DNA from: Planifilum fimeticola
Lineage (GTDB): Bacteria; Bacillota; Bacilli; Thermoactinomycetales; DSM-44946
DNA: 64,000 bases
Reading direction: 5' to 3'
NCBI RefSeq assembly: GCF_003001905.1
Contig: NZ_PVNE01000003.1
Location: 124,001 to 188,000, forward strand
In this document: one piece after another, positions 1-8,800 of the stretch
Position numbering within the stretch: position 1 is the first letter of the stretch
How the letters are laid out: the number at the start of each line of letters is the position of its first letter
Translations under genes and position numbers: made by a program
Notes under the pieces: generated by a model
What the model was told of the DNA's origin: nothing
Seen by the model: only the letters and a program-made list of their open reading frames with translations
Database searches by the model: none

Positions 1-1
1 A

Positions 2-535
2 ACGATCAACGAGGCCTGTCGAAATGTGCTGGAAAGCGGGGCCGTCCTGGATATCGGGGATCTGAAAATTGAAACCTTCGAAGTTTCCCACGACGCGGCG
101 GAACCGATCGGATTCCGCTTCCAGCACGGCAACGAATCCTTGGCCCTGGTCACCGATCTCGGGTATGTCAACCGGAGGATCGTCGACCGGGTCTCCGGCG
201 TCGATGCCCTCATCTTCGAAAGCAATCACGACGTGAACATGCTTCGCATGGGTTCCTACCCCTGGAACGTCAAACGGCGCATCCTGAGCGACGTCGGCCA
301 CCTTTCCAACGAGGACGCCGGCGAAGCCCTTGCCGAAATCCTCGCAGGCAACGGCGAACAGGTTTCCCTGGCCCACCTGAGCCAGGAAAACAACCTGATG
401 GAACTGGCTCACATGACGGTCCGCCAATTCCTGGAGGAGGCGGATCTGAAGGTGGGGCGGGATGTCCATCTGTGGGAAACGTATCCGGACCGCCCCACTC
501 CGCTGCGCTCCGTCAAGGCCGGGGGTCGATCCTGA
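2..535 (+). CDS. walJ: WalJ/YycJ-type metallo-beta-lactamase-fold hydrolase (3' part)
   Basis: The reading frame is open from the first bases of the window, so the 5' end and the main HxHxDH metal motif lie outside it. What remains is the C-terminal part of an MBL-fold phosphodiesterase or nuclease: FEVSHDAAEPIGF, a metal-ligand stretch TDLGYV, FESNHD, and YPWNVKRRILSDVGHLSNEDA followed by LAHLSQENN. This pattern is typical of YycJ/WalJ, which in Bacillus is the last gene of the walRK operon and is linked to cell-wall and DNA-repair coordination. The presence of htrA next to it supports this, because the order walJ-htrA is conserved. The GTG at 26 is an internal Val codon, not a start. Identity is firm; the exact substrate is not known. 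Confidence 0.9.
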   Translation, partial: TINEACRNVLESGAVLDIGDLKIETFEVSHDAAEPIGFRFQHGNESLALVTDLGYVNRRIVDRVSGVDALIFESNHDVNMLRMGSYPWNVKRRILSDVGHLSNEDAGEALAEILAGNGEQVSLAHLSQENNLMELAHMTVRQFLEEADLKVGRDVHLWETYPDRPTPLRSVKAGGRS

Positions 536-581
536 AGGGCCGTCCTCCTTCCCCGTCGGCCCATTGGCGGAGTGACAGGAA

Positions 582-627
582 AGAGCGCTTTTTCGTCAGA
601 CTCGCGAAAAAGCGCTCTCGTTTTTTC
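582..627 (+). terminator. Rho-independent terminator after walJ
   Basis: Positions 582-595 and 605-618 are perfect 14-nt inverted repeats around a 9-nt loop, followed by a T run. It closes the walJ (walRK) transcript and may also stop the convergent gene ending at 628, although the T run on that side is weak. Confidence 0.85.
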
Positions 628-936
628 CTATTCCTTTTTCATTCCCCGCTTTTCGGAAGGGACCGGGGAAGCCCCGGTGCTCTTTTTTTCCACCCCTCCG
701 CCCGGAATGGCCATGATCGCCACCTTCCGGTCCAGCTCCCGGACAAAATCCCGCAATTCCTCCCGGGTGATGATCCCCTTTTCCACCAACAGCTCCACCA
801 GCGCCAACCACAGGATGGATTGGTGATATTGCATCTGTTTAAAATCAGCCAACTGCGCGCCCCAATTCACTTCCGACCAAGCGTCGGGCCCACGTTTGGA
901 GGGATTCACGCGATGCGACCTGTCACCGCGGCTCAT
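628..936 (-). CDS. Conserved hypothetical protein, 102 aa
   Basis: I do not recognise a named family. The ATG at 936 is chosen because a GGGGGT ribosome site lies a few bases upstream; the open frame continues further upstream but without a good start. The N-terminal 25 residues are basic and polar (SRGDRSHRVNPSKRG). A central segment (AWSEVNWGAQLADFKQMQYHQ, then LALVELLVEKGIITREELRDFV) looks like two amphipathic helices, the second resembling the common 'VEKGIITREE' motif of small helical adaptor proteins. The C-terminal 25 residues are charged and probably flexible. It is transcribed towards walJ and ends just before the shared terminator. Codon use is like that of its neighbours, so it is probably a native gene of unknown function. 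Confidence 0.6.
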   Translation of the reverse strand: MSRGDRSHRVNPSKRGPDAWSEVNWGAQLADFKQMQYHQSILWLALVELLVEKGIITREELRDFVRELDRKVAIMAIPGGGVEKKSTGASPVPSEKRGMKKE

Positions 937-1306
937 CGTCTTACCCCCTTCATTCCGTCGACCATGGTTCCAAAACCCCCCACACCCGACGGTCGGAATC
1001 CCGCCATCGGCCATCCTCGCTCTATCATCTTCAGGACGAAGGCTTCTCCCTCCGATTTTCCTCACTACGCCGAAAGTCCCATGCGGACCCGGCGGCAAAC
1101 GCGTGGATGGTTTCGCGTAAATACCTCTATCTTGCTCTCTTTCTTCTATTAACCTCGTCCAGATTCCTCTTTTCCAATTATGACCAACATTATAATCCGG
1201 AATCTCCCTCGACATTTTCCGGACACAATAGACTAAGTATAATATGGTTGAGCCATTCAAATAATGAATTAGTGTCTATCTCCTCATCATCAAGGAGGCG
1301 GAAGCG
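937..1306. other. 370-nt divergent intergenic region
   Basis: No coding capacity with a ribosome site is seen. It must hold the promoters of the minus-strand gene at 628-936 and of htrA. TATAAT-like hexamers occur on both strands (around 1190-1200 on minus, 1238-1243 on plus) in an AT-rich patch at 1170-1260. Confidence 0.5.
1215..1243 (+). promoter_or_regulatory. Candidate sigma-A promoter of htrA
   Basis: TTTTCC (1215-1220), 17-nt spacer, TATAAT (1238-1243), about 64 nt before the htrA start. The -10 is perfect and the -35 weak, as for a gene that may need an activator. Confidence 0.45.
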
Positions 1307-2494
1307 GTGGGATACTATGACGACCATACGGAGACAAGGGGAAGGGGGCGTTCCTCCCTTCTTTTCACCTCTTTGATCTCGGCCGTCATCGGGGGATTGA
1401 TCGTCCTCCTGCTCTCTCCCGTCCTGTCGCGGGCCGGCTTCCCCCCGGCGTCCCCCGGCGGAGAAGCCCCGGACAACAGCTTCACGGAAAAGAAGTCGAT
1501 CAGCGTCGACGTGACGACCGACATCACCAAAGCCGTGGAGCGGGTGCAACCGGCGGTGGTCGGCGTCGTCAACCTGCAGCGGGACAATCCCTTTCAGCCG
1601 GAAGCCCTGCAGCGGGGCACCGGCTCCGGGATCATCTTTGACAAGGGGAACGGAAAAGCCCGGATCGTCACCAACCACCACGTGATCGCCGGAGCGGATC
1701 ACGTCCAGGTGGTCATTTCGGGCGGGGACGATGCGAAACAGGTAACCGCCAAGGTATTGGGCAGCGATGACATTTCGGATCTGGCCGTTTTGGAAATCCC
1801 CGACAAGCATGTGAAAACGGTCGCCAACTTCGGCAATTCCGACGCCATTAAGGCGGGAGAACCCGCCATCGCGATCGGCAACCCCCTGGGATTGGAATTT
1901 TCCCAGTCGGTCACGGTGGGAGTGATCAGCTCTCCGAAACGATCCATCGACGTGGCGGAAAGCATGTCCATGGACGTCATCCAGACGGATGCGGCCATCA
2001 ACCCCGGCAACAGCGGCGGTGCCCTGGTCAATGCCGCCGGACAGGTGATCGGAATCAACAGCCTGAAAATCGCTGAACAAGGGGTGGAAGGACTGGGCTT
2101 TGCCATCCCGGTCAACGACGCCCAGCCCATCATCAACGACCTGATCCGGCACGGACGGGTGCTCAGGCCCTACCTGGGAATCACCCTGATGGACCTGCAG
2201 GCGATTCCCCAGGAGTACTGGTCCACGGAGCTGAACCTCCCGAGCTCGGTCACCGCCGGTGTCGTGGTAAGGGATGTGATGTCCGGAACCTCCGCCGCCA
2301 AGGCGGGCCTCCGCTCCCGGGACGTGATCGTCGCTTTGGACGATCAGCCGATCCGCTCCGGTTCCGAACTGCGCAAGTACCTGTACAAGGAGAAAAAGAT
2401 CGGAGATGAGATCCGCATCACCTTCTACCGGAACGGATCCAAGGAAACCGCCACCACCACGTTGACTCAACAGCCTGTGGAAATCTTCCGTTGA
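1307..2494 (+). CDS. htrA: HtrA/DegP-like membrane-anchored serine protease
   Basis: Quality-control protease that degrades misfolded exported proteins at the outer face of the membrane. A short cytoplasmic N-terminus is followed by one transmembrane segment (about residues 18-40), a trypsin-like domain and one C-terminal PDZ domain (about 285-385). The catalytic triad is visible: His125 in VTNHHVIAG, Asp158 in DDISDLAVL and Ser236 in NPGNSGGAL. Length (395 aa) is normal for Bacillus YyxA/HtrC. The GTG start at 1307 follows AAGGAGG at about 1290. Its place directly after walJ matches the conserved walRK-distal position, but here a terminator and an inverted gene separate the two, so it has its own promoter. 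Confidence 0.93.
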   Translation: MGYYDDHTETRGRGRSSLLFTSLISAVIGGLIVLLLSPVLSRAGFPPASPGGEAPDNSFTEKKSISVDVTTDITKAVERVQPAVVGVVNLQRDNPFQPEALQRGTGSGIIFDKGNGKARIVTNHHVIAGADHVQVVISGGDDAKQVTAKVLGSDDISDLAVLEIPDKHVKTVANFGNSDAIKAGEPAIAIGNPLGLEFSQSVTVGVISSPKRSIDVAESMSMDVIQTDAAINPGNSGGALVNAAGQVIGINSLKIAEQGVEGLGFAIPVNDAQPIINDLIRHGRVLRPYLGITLMDLQAIPQEYWSTELNLPSSVTAGVVVRDVMSGTSAAKAGLRSRDVIVALDDQPIRSGSELRKYLYKEKKIGDEIRITFYRNGSKETATTTLTQQPVEIFR

Positions 2495-2541
2495 CGGGGA
2501 ACCCGCCCTGTGCATAGGCGGGTTCCTCCTGTGTGTAACTT

Positions 2542-2559
2542 TGTGGATAATGTGGATAA
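2542..2559 (-). promoter_or_regulatory. Two tandem perfect DnaA boxes
   Basis: TGTGGATAA occurs at 2542-2550 and again immediately at 2551-2559, each the exact complement of the DnaA box TTATCCACA. They sit in the gap between htrA and the CxxH/CxxC gene, 30 kb from oriC. They could regulate the downstream pair or titrate DnaA. Confidence 0.7.
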
Positions 2560-2596
2560 CAGGAATCCGTCCGGCCGAGGGGAGGAATGGAAGAGG

Positions 2597-2818
2597 ATGG
2601 ATAAAGCCGCGCGCCATCGCTGGTTCGCCTGCGATGAACATGCCGAATGGGTATTGGATGATCTTGTGGAGGAATTCAGGACCGCCCCATCCATCGATAC
2701 GGTTTCCCCTCCCGGGTCCGCCCGCTGCCGCATGTGCGGCCGCACCGCCGATCGGGTTTTCTTTTTCGAAATTGAGGAGGATTCAACCGGTGCATCTGGA
2801 GATTGTGGCGGTAGGTAA
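2597..2818 (+). CDS. CxxH/CxxC small metal-binding protein (YyzF type)
   Basis: A 73-aa protein with CDEH (C-x2-H) near residue 15 and CRMC (C-x2-C) near residue 47, the layout of the CxxH/CxxC family found just before rlmH in many Bacillota. It presumably folds around one zinc ion; its role is unknown. The ATG at 2597 is chosen over an upstream in-frame start at 2510 because GGAGG at 2581-2585 precedes it and the family begins close to the CxxH motif. Its 3' end overlaps rlmH by 29 nt, so the two are translationally linked. Confidence 0.75.
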   Translation: MDKAARHRWFACDEHAEWVLDDLVEEFRTAPSIDTVSPPGSARCRMCGRTADRVFFFEIEEDSTGASGDCGGR

Positions 2819-3269
2819 GCTGAAGGAGCGTTATCTGAAACAGGGTGTGGAGGAATACCTGAAGCGGCTGAAGCCCTACGCCCGTGTGGATGTGGTGGAA
2901 ATCCCCGAGGAGAAGCCCGCGGGTTCCCTGACCGCGGCAGAGGAAGACCGGATCAGGACGAGGGAAGGGGAGCGGATCCTGAGCCGCCTCCACCCGGAGG
3001 CCCATGTGATCGCTCTGGCGATCGAGGGGAAATCCCTCTCCTCGGAGGAGATGGCGGAATACATCGACCGCCTGGCCACCTATGGACGGAGCCGCATCTC
3101 CTTCGTCATCGGGGGATCGGTCGGCCTCTCTCCCGACGTCCTCCGGGGCTCCGACCTCCTGCTCTCCTTTTCCCGGATGACCTTTCCCCACCAGCTGATG
3201 CGGCTGATCCTGCTGGAACAGCTGTACCGTTCCTTCAAGATCATCCGGGGAGAAACCTATCATAAGTGA
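2790..3269 (+). CDS. rlmH: 23S rRNA pseudouridine-1915 N3-methyltransferase RlmH
   Basis: SPOUT-class methyltransferase that adds a methyl group from SAM to pseudouridine 1915 in helix 69 of 23S rRNA. The GTG at 2790 with GAGGAGG at 2774-2780 gives 159 aa, the normal length. The family start (HLEIVAVGKLKERYL) and the C-terminal knot with FVIGGSVGLSPDVL and SFSRMTFPHQLMRLILLEQLYRSFKI are clear; the final YHK supplies conserved substrate-contact residues. The longer frame back to 2541 has no family similarity. In Bacillus and Staphylococcus this is the origin-proximal orfX/yydA gene. Confidence 0.95.
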   Translation: MHLEIVAVGKLKERYLKQGVEEYLKRLKPYARVDVVEIPEEKPAGSLTAAEEDRIRTREGERILSRLHPEAHVIALAIEGKSLSSEEMAEYIDRLATYGRSRISFVIGGSVGLSPDVLRGSDLLLSFSRMTFPHQLMRLILLEQLYRSFKIIRGETYHK

Positions 3270-3285
3270 AAGGCGGTTTTCGCCC

Positions 3286-3320
3286 AAAAAAAGTTGCGCG
3301 CCCGGATCCGGGCGCGCAAC
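3286..3320 (-). terminator. Terminator after purA
   Basis: A perfect 28-bp palindrome (3293-3320) followed on the minus strand by seven T residues. It ends the purA transcript and lies between the convergent rlmH and purA. Confidence 0.88.
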
Positions 3321-3335
3321 CGATTTCCGCAGGGA

Positions 3336-4622
3336 TCAGGCGTAAGCCGGCCGAACCTGGATGGTCTGTTCCCGATCCGGACCGACGGAGAACAGCGTCA
3401 AAGGAATCCCCGTCAGCTGGGTGATCCTCTCCACATAGTGCTGGGCCGCCAGGGGAAGATCGTCCAAGCGGCGCACGCCGGAGATATCCTCCGTCCAGCC
3501 GGGCAATTCCTCGTAGACCGGCTCGCACTCGGCGAGGACCTTCAGGCTTGCGGGAACATTCTCCAGGATCTTTCCACGCCAGCGATAGGCCGTGCAAATC
3601 TTGACCGTCGGCAACCCCGTCAGCACGTCCAGGGAGTTGAGGGAGAGGCCGGTGATGCCGCTGACCCGCCGGGCGTGGCGGACCACTACGCTGTCAAACC
3701 AGCCGACGCGGCGGGGGCGTCCGGTGGTGGTTCCGTATTCCCGGCCCTTTTCCCGAATGTGATCACCGATGGCATCTTTCATTTCCGAGGGGAAGGGCCC
3801 GTCGCCCACGCGGGTGGTGTAGGCTTTGGCCACTCCGATCACGTGATGAATTTTCGTCGGTCCCACGCCGCTCCCGATACACACCCCTCCGGCGACCGGG
3901 TTGGAAGAGGTGACGAAGGGATAGGTGCCCTGGTCGATATCCAGCATGACGCCCTGGGCTCCCTCAAAGAGAACGCGCCGCCCCTGGTCGATGGCATCGT
4001 TCAGCACCACGGAGGTATCCGTCACATAGGCGCGAAACTTCTCTCCCAGCTGGAGATACTTGTCGTAGATCTCGTCGAAGAAAAACCCGCTGGTATCGTA
4101 CACCCGTTCCAAAAGCCGGTTCTTTTCCTCCAGGTTCCTCTTCAGCTTCTCGGCGAAGAGATCCGGTTCCATCAAATCGCCGACGCGAATGCCGATTCTG
4201 GCCGCTTTATCCATGTAAGCGGGGCCGATGCCCTTGCCGGTCGTTCCGATTTTTCCTTCTCCCTTCCGTGCCTCCTCCACCATGTCCAACTTGATGTGGT
4301 AAGGCAGGATGAGATGGGCCCGGTCGGAAATGCGCAGGTTATCCGGCGAAACGCCGTGACTTCTCAGGTAATCCAGCTCTTCCACCAGAGCCTCCGGATT
4401 GAGCACCATCCCGTTTCCCAGGACGCAGATCTTGTCCCGGTAAAAGATCCCGGAAGGGATCAGGTGCAGCTTGTACCGGTTTCCGCCGAACACGATCGTG
4501 TGCCCCGCGTTGTTTCCTCCCTGATAACGGGCGACCACCTCCGCCCTTTCGGCGAGAAAATCGGTGATCTTTCCTTTTCCCTCATCCCCCCACTGGGTTC
4601 CGACGACGACCACCGTTGACAT
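3336..4622 (-). CDS. purA: Adenylosuccinate synthetase PurA
   Basis: Joins IMP and aspartate with GTP hydrolysis in the first step from IMP to AMP. The signature [11 protein letters not shown] at the N-terminus (P-loop), [20 protein letters not shown] and [12 protein letters not shown] are all present. The ATG at 4622 is chosen because GAGGAGG lies just upstream and the protein then begins [11 protein letters not shown] like its homologues (428 aa); a start 21 nt further up would precede that ribosome site. It is a single-gene unit with its own promoter, a candidate PurR operator and a strong terminator, so purine-dependent control is likely. Confidence 0.97.
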   Translation of the reverse strand: MSTVVVVGTQWGDEGKGKITDFLAERAEVVARYQGGNNAGHTIVFGGNRYKLHLIPSGIFYRDKICVLGNGMVLNPEALVEELDYLRSHGVSPDNLRISDRAHLILPYHIKLDMVEEARKGEGKIGTTGKGIGPAYMDKAARIGIRVGDLMEPDLFAEKLKRNLEEKNRLLERVYDTSGFFFDEIYDKYLQLGEKFRAYVTDTSVVLNDAIDQGRRVLFEGAQGVMLDIDQGTYPFVTSSNPVAGGVCIGSGVGPTKIHHVIGVAKAYTTRVGDGPFPSEMKDAIGDHIREKGREYGTTTGRPRRVGWFDSVVVRHARRVSGITGLSLNSLDVLTGLPTVKICTAYRWRGKILENVPASLKVLAECEPVYEELPGWTEDISGVRRLDDLPLAAQHYVERITQLTGIPLTLFSVGPDREQTIQVRPAYA

Positions 4623-4661
4623 GGGCCTGCCTCCTCTGACCAAAATCCGAACACAATCACC

Positions 4662-4691
4662 ATTTTAACTGCACTTTTCCAGGTGTGTCAA
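4662..4691 (-). promoter_or_regulatory. Sigma-A promoter of purA
   Basis: On the minus strand TTGACA (4691-4686), 18-nt spacer, TAAAAT (4667-4662), about 40 nt upstream of the purA start. Confidence 0.8.
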
Positions 4692-4693
4692 CA

Positions 4694-4741
4694 AAAACAC
4701 GAACATTAATTATGAAAAAGGGGTTCTATATTCGTTTTATC
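4694..4741 (-). promoter_or_regulatory. Candidate pair of PurR-binding PurBoxes upstream of purA
   Basis: AACACGAACATTA (about 4696-4708) and an opposed TATATTCGTTTTA (about 4727-4739) share the CGAAC/CGAAT core of Bacillus PurBoxes and lie in opposite orientation with about 18 bp between them, directly upstream of the purA -35. This is the arrangement PurR uses at pur operators. purR itself is not in the window. Confidence 0.55.
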
Positions 4742-4833
4742 GGAAGGTCCGGCGAAAGCTCCGGAAGCACCGCGCCAAGGGGTGACGGCCGAAAATCGGC
4801 GACAACCCCTCCGCCGGGGCGGGGGAGGGATGC

Positions 4834-6183
4834 TCATTGGGGCGGCGGTGCATCGTGCTTCAGGTCGAGGCTCAAAAATTTGTTGTAGTTCTTGAGAAAA
4901 AGGAGCTCCACCTTCCCCACGGGACCGTTCCGATGCTTTCCGATGATCACTTCCATGATATTTTTTCTTTCCGACTCTTCGTCGTAGTAATCATCCCGGT
5001 ACAAAAAAGCGACGATGTCCGCATCCTGCTCAATCGATCCCGATTCCCGAAGGTCCGACAGCATGGGACGCTTGTCCTGGCGCTGTTCCACCGCCCGGGA
5101 AAGCTGGGAGAGGGCGATGACCGGCACGTTCAGCTCCCGGGCGAGGAGCTTCAGGGAACGGGAAATTTCGGAGATCTCCTGTTGCCGGCTCTCCCCGCCG
5201 CGGCCCCGGATCAGCTGGAGGTAGTCGATCACCACCAGCCCCAACCCGTGTTCCGCCTGCAGCCGGCGCAATTTGGCCCGGATGTCGAAAACGGTGAGAC
5301 CGGGAGTGTCGTCGATGAAGATGGGGACTTCTGCCAGGGTGCCGATGGCCATCGTCAGCTTTTCCCAATCCTCTTCGCCGAGGTTTCCGGTGCGAAACAC
5401 CTGGGCGTCGATGTTCCCCTCGGCGGACAGCATCCGCTGCACCAGCTGGATGGCCGGCATCTCCATGTTGAAGATGGCCACCGTCTCACCGGCGTGGAGG
5501 GCCACGTTTTGAGCGAGATTGAGGGCGAAAGCCGTTTTCCCCATGCTGGGGCGGGCCGCCAGGATGATCAGATCCGAGCGCTGCAGTCCGGAGGTCATCC
5601 GGTCCAGATCGGGGAACCCCGTGGGAATCCCCGTCAATTCACCCTGGTTTTCATGCATCTGCTCGATCCGCTCGTAGGTATCCATCAGGATATCCCGAAT
5701 CGGGAGAAAGGCCTTGCGGATCCGTCGTTGGGAAATATCCAGAATTTTTCGTTCCGCATCGTCAATGATTTCCGCCACATCATCCCCGCCGGTGTAACCG
5801 GAGGTGGCGATCTGGGTCGCGGTGCGGATCAGACGGCGGAGAATCGCCTTCTCCTCGACGATTCGGGCGTAGTGATCCGCATGGGCGGAGGTGGGGACGG
5901 AGTCGGCCAATTCCGTCAGGTAGGAAACGCCCCCCACTTCCTCCAGCTGTTTGGTCTTTTGCAGTTCTTCCGACACCGTCACCAGATCGACCGGCTCTCC
6001 CCGTTCCGCCACGTTGAGCATGGCCTGGAAGAGCCGCTGGTGCCCCTGGCGGTAAAAATCATCGGGCCTCAGCCGTTCCGCCACCAGCGTCAACGCCTGG
6101 GGATCCATGAGAATGGCTCCCAACACGGCCTGTTCCGCCTCCAAATTGTGAGGCGGCAGGCGGTCCGCAAACAGCTCACTCAT
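4834..6183 (-). CDS. dnaB: Replicative DNA helicase DnaB (DnaC of B. subtilis)
   Basis: Hexameric 5'-3' helicase that unwinds DNA ahead of the fork. The N-terminal domain (about 1-150, LPPHNLEAEQAVLG) contacts primase and loader. The RecA-like core has Walker A ARPSMGKTA (about 210-218), VIDYLQLIRG as Walker B, and the DnaB motif SDLRESGSIEQDADIVAFLYR. Length 449 aa is normal. The start is supported by GGAGG upstream of 6183. It ends the run rplI-dnaB, as in Bacillus, and lies 100 nt after rplI, so it is probably in the same transcript. Confidence 0.97.
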   Translation of the reverse strand: MSELFADRLPPHNLEAEQAVLGAILMDPQALTLVAERLRPDDFYRQGHQRLFQAMLNVAERGEPVDLVTVSEELQKTKQLEEVGGVSYLTELADSVPTSAHADHYARIVEEKAILRRLIRTATQIATSGYTGGDDVAEIIDDAERKILDISQRRIRKAFLPIRDILMDTYERIEQMHENQGELTGIPTGFPDLDRMTSGLQRSDLIILAARPSMGKTAFALNLAQNVALHAGETVAIFNMEMPAIQLVQRMLSAEGNIDAQVFRTGNLGEEDWEKLTMAIGTLAEVPIFIDDTPGLTVFDIRAKLRRLQAEHGLGLVVIDYLQLIRGRGGESRQQEISEISRSLKLLARELNVPVIALSQLSRAVEQRQDKRPMLSDLRESGSIEQDADIVAFLYRDDYYDEESERKNIMEVIIGKHRNGPVGKVELLFLKNYNKFLSLDLKHDAPPPQ

Positions 6184-6288
6184 GGTCCATCAGCCTCCGC
6201 GCATTTCCGACCCTTTCAACAAAAAAACGCTCCACCAGAGCGCAAACCTCTCGCCACAGGAATGGATGGGGCACAAGCCGCGCATCGA

Positions 6289-6735
6289 TCATTCTTCCAC
6301 GACTTGCACCGGAATCGTGACCGTCACTTCGGGATGAAGTTTGACCGGAACCTGGGTAACTCCGAGGGAACGGATGGGTTCCTCCAGTTGAATCTTCTTC
6401 TTTTCCACCTGAATCCCGTGCGCATCCTTCAGATGGCGGCTGATCTGCTTGGAGGTGACGGCTCCGAACAGGCGTCCTCCCTCACCGGCCTTGGCGGGAA
6501 TCACGACGCGGAGATCTTTGAGGCGTTCCGCCAGCTCCTGCGCTTCGGCCCGTTCCCGCTCCTTGCGAAGGCGCTCCCGGCGCTGCTGATCCTTCAGCGC
6601 GTTCAGATTGGCGGACGAGGCTTCAACGGCCAGCTTGCGGGGGAACAGATAATTGCGGGCGAATCCTTCCGCCACTTCCTTCACTTCTCCCTTTTTCCCG
6701 TGTCCCTTGACGTCCTGTTGAAAGATGACTTTCAT
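6289..6735 (-). CDS. rplI: 50S ribosomal protein L9
   Basis: Binds 23S rRNA near the base of the L1 stalk and helps keep reading frame. The family signature [32 protein letters not shown] is at the N-terminus, followed by the long connecting helix rich in Arg/Glu and the C-terminal rRNA-binding domain. 148 aa is the usual length. Its ATG overlaps the gdpP stop codon (ATGA), so the two are translationally coupled, the same coupling seen in Bacillus yybT-rplI. Confidence 0.97.
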   Translation of the reverse strand: MKVIFQQDVKGHGKKGEVKEVAEGFARNYLFPRKLAVEASSANLNALKDQQRRERLRKERERAEAQELAERLKDLRVVIPAKAGEGGRLFGAVTSKQISRHLKDAHGIQVEKKKIQLEEPIRSLGVTQVPVKLHPEVTVTIPVQVVEE

Positions 6736-8684
6736 TCGACGAGGCCTCCTTCCTCCAAGGTCTTCAACAGCCGCTCCCGGGCTTCCGTCAGCGTCACGCC
6801 CTTCAACTGAACGGCGGCATTGGTCAGATGACCCCCGCCGCCCAGGGCTTCCATCACCAATTGGACGTTCAGATCCCCCTGGGAGCGGGCGCTGATCGCC
6901 ACCCGTCCGTCTTCAAGGGTTCCGATGACAAAGGAGGCGGTGATCCCTTGCATGTTGAGCAGGGTATCCGCCGCCTGGGCGATGAGCAGTTGCCCGTACC
7001 GTTCATCTTCCTCGGCAACAGCAATGGCAATTTTATCGTATACCACTTCGGTGTTTTTGACAATCTCGGCCCGTTTTACAAATTGCTGCAAATCTTCCTT
7101 GAGCAGGGTCTGCACCATGGTCAAATCCGCCCCGTGACGCCTCAGGAAGGAAGCCGCCTCAAAGGTGCGGGAACCCGCCCGGACCATGAAATTCCGCGTG
7201 TCGACCACCATCCCGGCCAAGAGGGCGGTGGCCTCCAGGGTGTCGAGGGAGATGCGGTTCCCCTGGTATTGAAGCAGTTCCGTCACCAGCTCGCTGGTGG
7301 AGGACGCGTAGGATTCCAGATACACCAACACCGGGTCCTGTACGAATTCTTCCCCGCGCCGGTGGTGGTCGATCACCACCACCCGCTTCACCTTGCTTAA
7401 CAGCCGGGGCTCGATGGTGAGGGAGGGCTTGTGGGTATCCACCATGATCAAAAGGGTTCCCGGACCTGCCAATTGCAGGGCCCGTTCCGGACTGACGATC
7501 CGGTCCTTCAACTCGTCGTGGTTGGCCACGGCCTCCATCAGGCGCTCAATGGAGGGATTCCGGTCATCCAGCACGATATATCCCGGCCGTTGCTGCAGCC
7601 GAACGGCCTTCAGGACGCCGATGGCCGCCCCCATCGCATCCATGTCCGGTTTGGCATGACCCATGATCAATACCCGCTCGCTGTCCCGGATCAGATTGCC
7701 GAGGGCGTGGGAAATGACCCGGGCGCGCACCCGGGTCCGCTTCTCGACGGCACCCATTTTTCCCCCGAAGAACAACATCCGTTCCCCGCTCTGCACCACC
7801 GCCTGATCACCGCCCCGGGCCAGCGCGATTTCCAGGGCGCCCTGGGCGTTTTCCGCCCGTTCCAGAAGCGTCCGTCCCACGGTGGATACGCCGATGCTCA
7901 GGGTGATGGGGATCGGATTGTGGCGGGTCATCTCCCGGACCTCGTCCAGGATGCCGAAACGGGTGCGTATCACCTCATCCAGGGTTTCCCGCCTCAAAAT
8001 GAGAAAAAACTTGTCGGAATCCAAGCGGCGCAGGCAGATGTCGTGATTCTCCGCCCAACGGGTGATGGCCCCGGTCACGTTTGACAGAAGGAGGGTGAGA
8101 TTCTGATCGCTCAGCCCCTGGCCGGCCTCTTCATAATTGTCCATGTGCATGATTCCGAAAAATACCTGATCCTGTTCATAGCGGTGTTCAATCCGGGCAA
8201 GCCGGGTCACTTCCCGGAAATAGACGAGCCGCTCCTCGGCCCGGTGAATCACCTCGAAGGTGCGGTCCCCCACCGTCATCCGGGCCGCATCCTCTTCATC
8301 CCCCAATTCCTTGAGGCTGGGAAAGACCTCGCTCATCGCCTTTCCCACCAATTCCTCCTCATCGGTCATTCCGCGAACAAAGGGATTGTGCCATTCGATC
8401 CGACCGTCCTTGTTGTAGAGAAGGATCCCCAGCGGCATCCGGTCCATCGCCTGCTGGTTGGCCCCTTTGATCCGGTCCGTCAACGTCATGACATATTGGA
8501 TGAAATCCTTGCGGAACGCCCGTTCCGCCCGGAACAGGTGGAAGGCCAGCAGGAAAAAAACGACCATTCCACCAGCCCCGAGCACCCAGTCGAAGGAGGC
8601 GAGCAGGGCGATCAGAACCAAATGGAAACACATGGCCCAAACCATGTGTTTCCCATGCCATCGCTGCAAGATAAAATTCGGCAT
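6732..8684 (-). CDS. gdpP: Cyclic-di-AMP phosphodiesterase GdpP
   Basis: Membrane enzyme that hydrolyses c-di-AMP to pApA and so affects potassium balance, wall stress and beta-lactam tolerance. Two transmembrane segments (about 12-50) are followed by a PAS-like domain (about 80-165), a degenerate GGDEF domain ([10 protein letters not shown] near 221) and a DHH/DHHA1 catalytic half. The metal ligands are intact: His343, Asp347 and Asp349 in GHAKPDMDA, Asp416 in VDTHKP and Asp439-His440-His441 in IDHHRR; a glycine-rich [13 protein letters not shown] is near the end. 650 aa, normal for YybT. It is predicted to be fully active. Confidence 0.95.
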   Translation of the reverse strand: MPNFILQRWHGKHMVWAMCFHLVLIALLASFDWVLGAGGMVVFFLLAFHLFRAERAFRKDFIQYVMTLTDRIKGANQQAMDRMPLGILLYNKDGRIEWHNPFVRGMTDEEELVGKAMSEVFPSLKELGDEEDAARMTVGDRTFEVIHRAEERLVYFREVTRLARIEHRYEQDQVFFGIMHMDNYEEAGQGLSDQNLTLLLSNVTGAITRWAENHDICLRRLDSDKFFLILRRETLDEVIRTRFGILDEVREMTRHNPIPITLSIGVSTVGRTLLERAENAQGALEIALARGGDQAVVQSGERMLFFGGKMGAVEKRTRVRARVISHALGNLIRDSERVLIMGHAKPDMDAMGAAIGVLKAVRLQQRPGYIVLDDRNPSIERLMEAVANHDELKDRIVSPERALQLAGPGTLLIMVDTHKPSLTIEPRLLSKVKRVVVIDHHRRGEEFVQDPVLVYLESYASSTSELVTELLQYQGNRISLDTLEATALLAGMVVDTRNFMVRAGSRTFEAASFLRRHGADLTMVQTLLKEDLQQFVKRAEIVKNTEVVYDKIAIAVAEEDERYGQLLIAQAADTLLNMQGITASFVIGTLEDGRVAISARSQGDLNVQLVMEALGGGGHLTNAAVQLKGVTLTEARERLLKTLEEGGLVE

Positions 8685-8800
8685 AATTCCATCCCCTCAA
8701 AGCTGACACCGTTTATATTCAATATACGATGCTCGGTCTGTCCGGAGATCACGTTTTTCGATGCAGTCAGTGACGGATCGAATTCCCCTTGAGGCCAAAA

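Noticed and set aside
2541-2789. Longer N-terminus for rlmH
   Set aside because: The extra residues overlap the CxxH/CxxC gene in another frame and match nothing; the GTG at 2790 gives the normal length.
4837-6810. A 657-codon plus-strand frame over dnaB and rplI
   Set aside because: Antisense to two certain genes and of low complexity (His, Arg, Gly and Pro rich).
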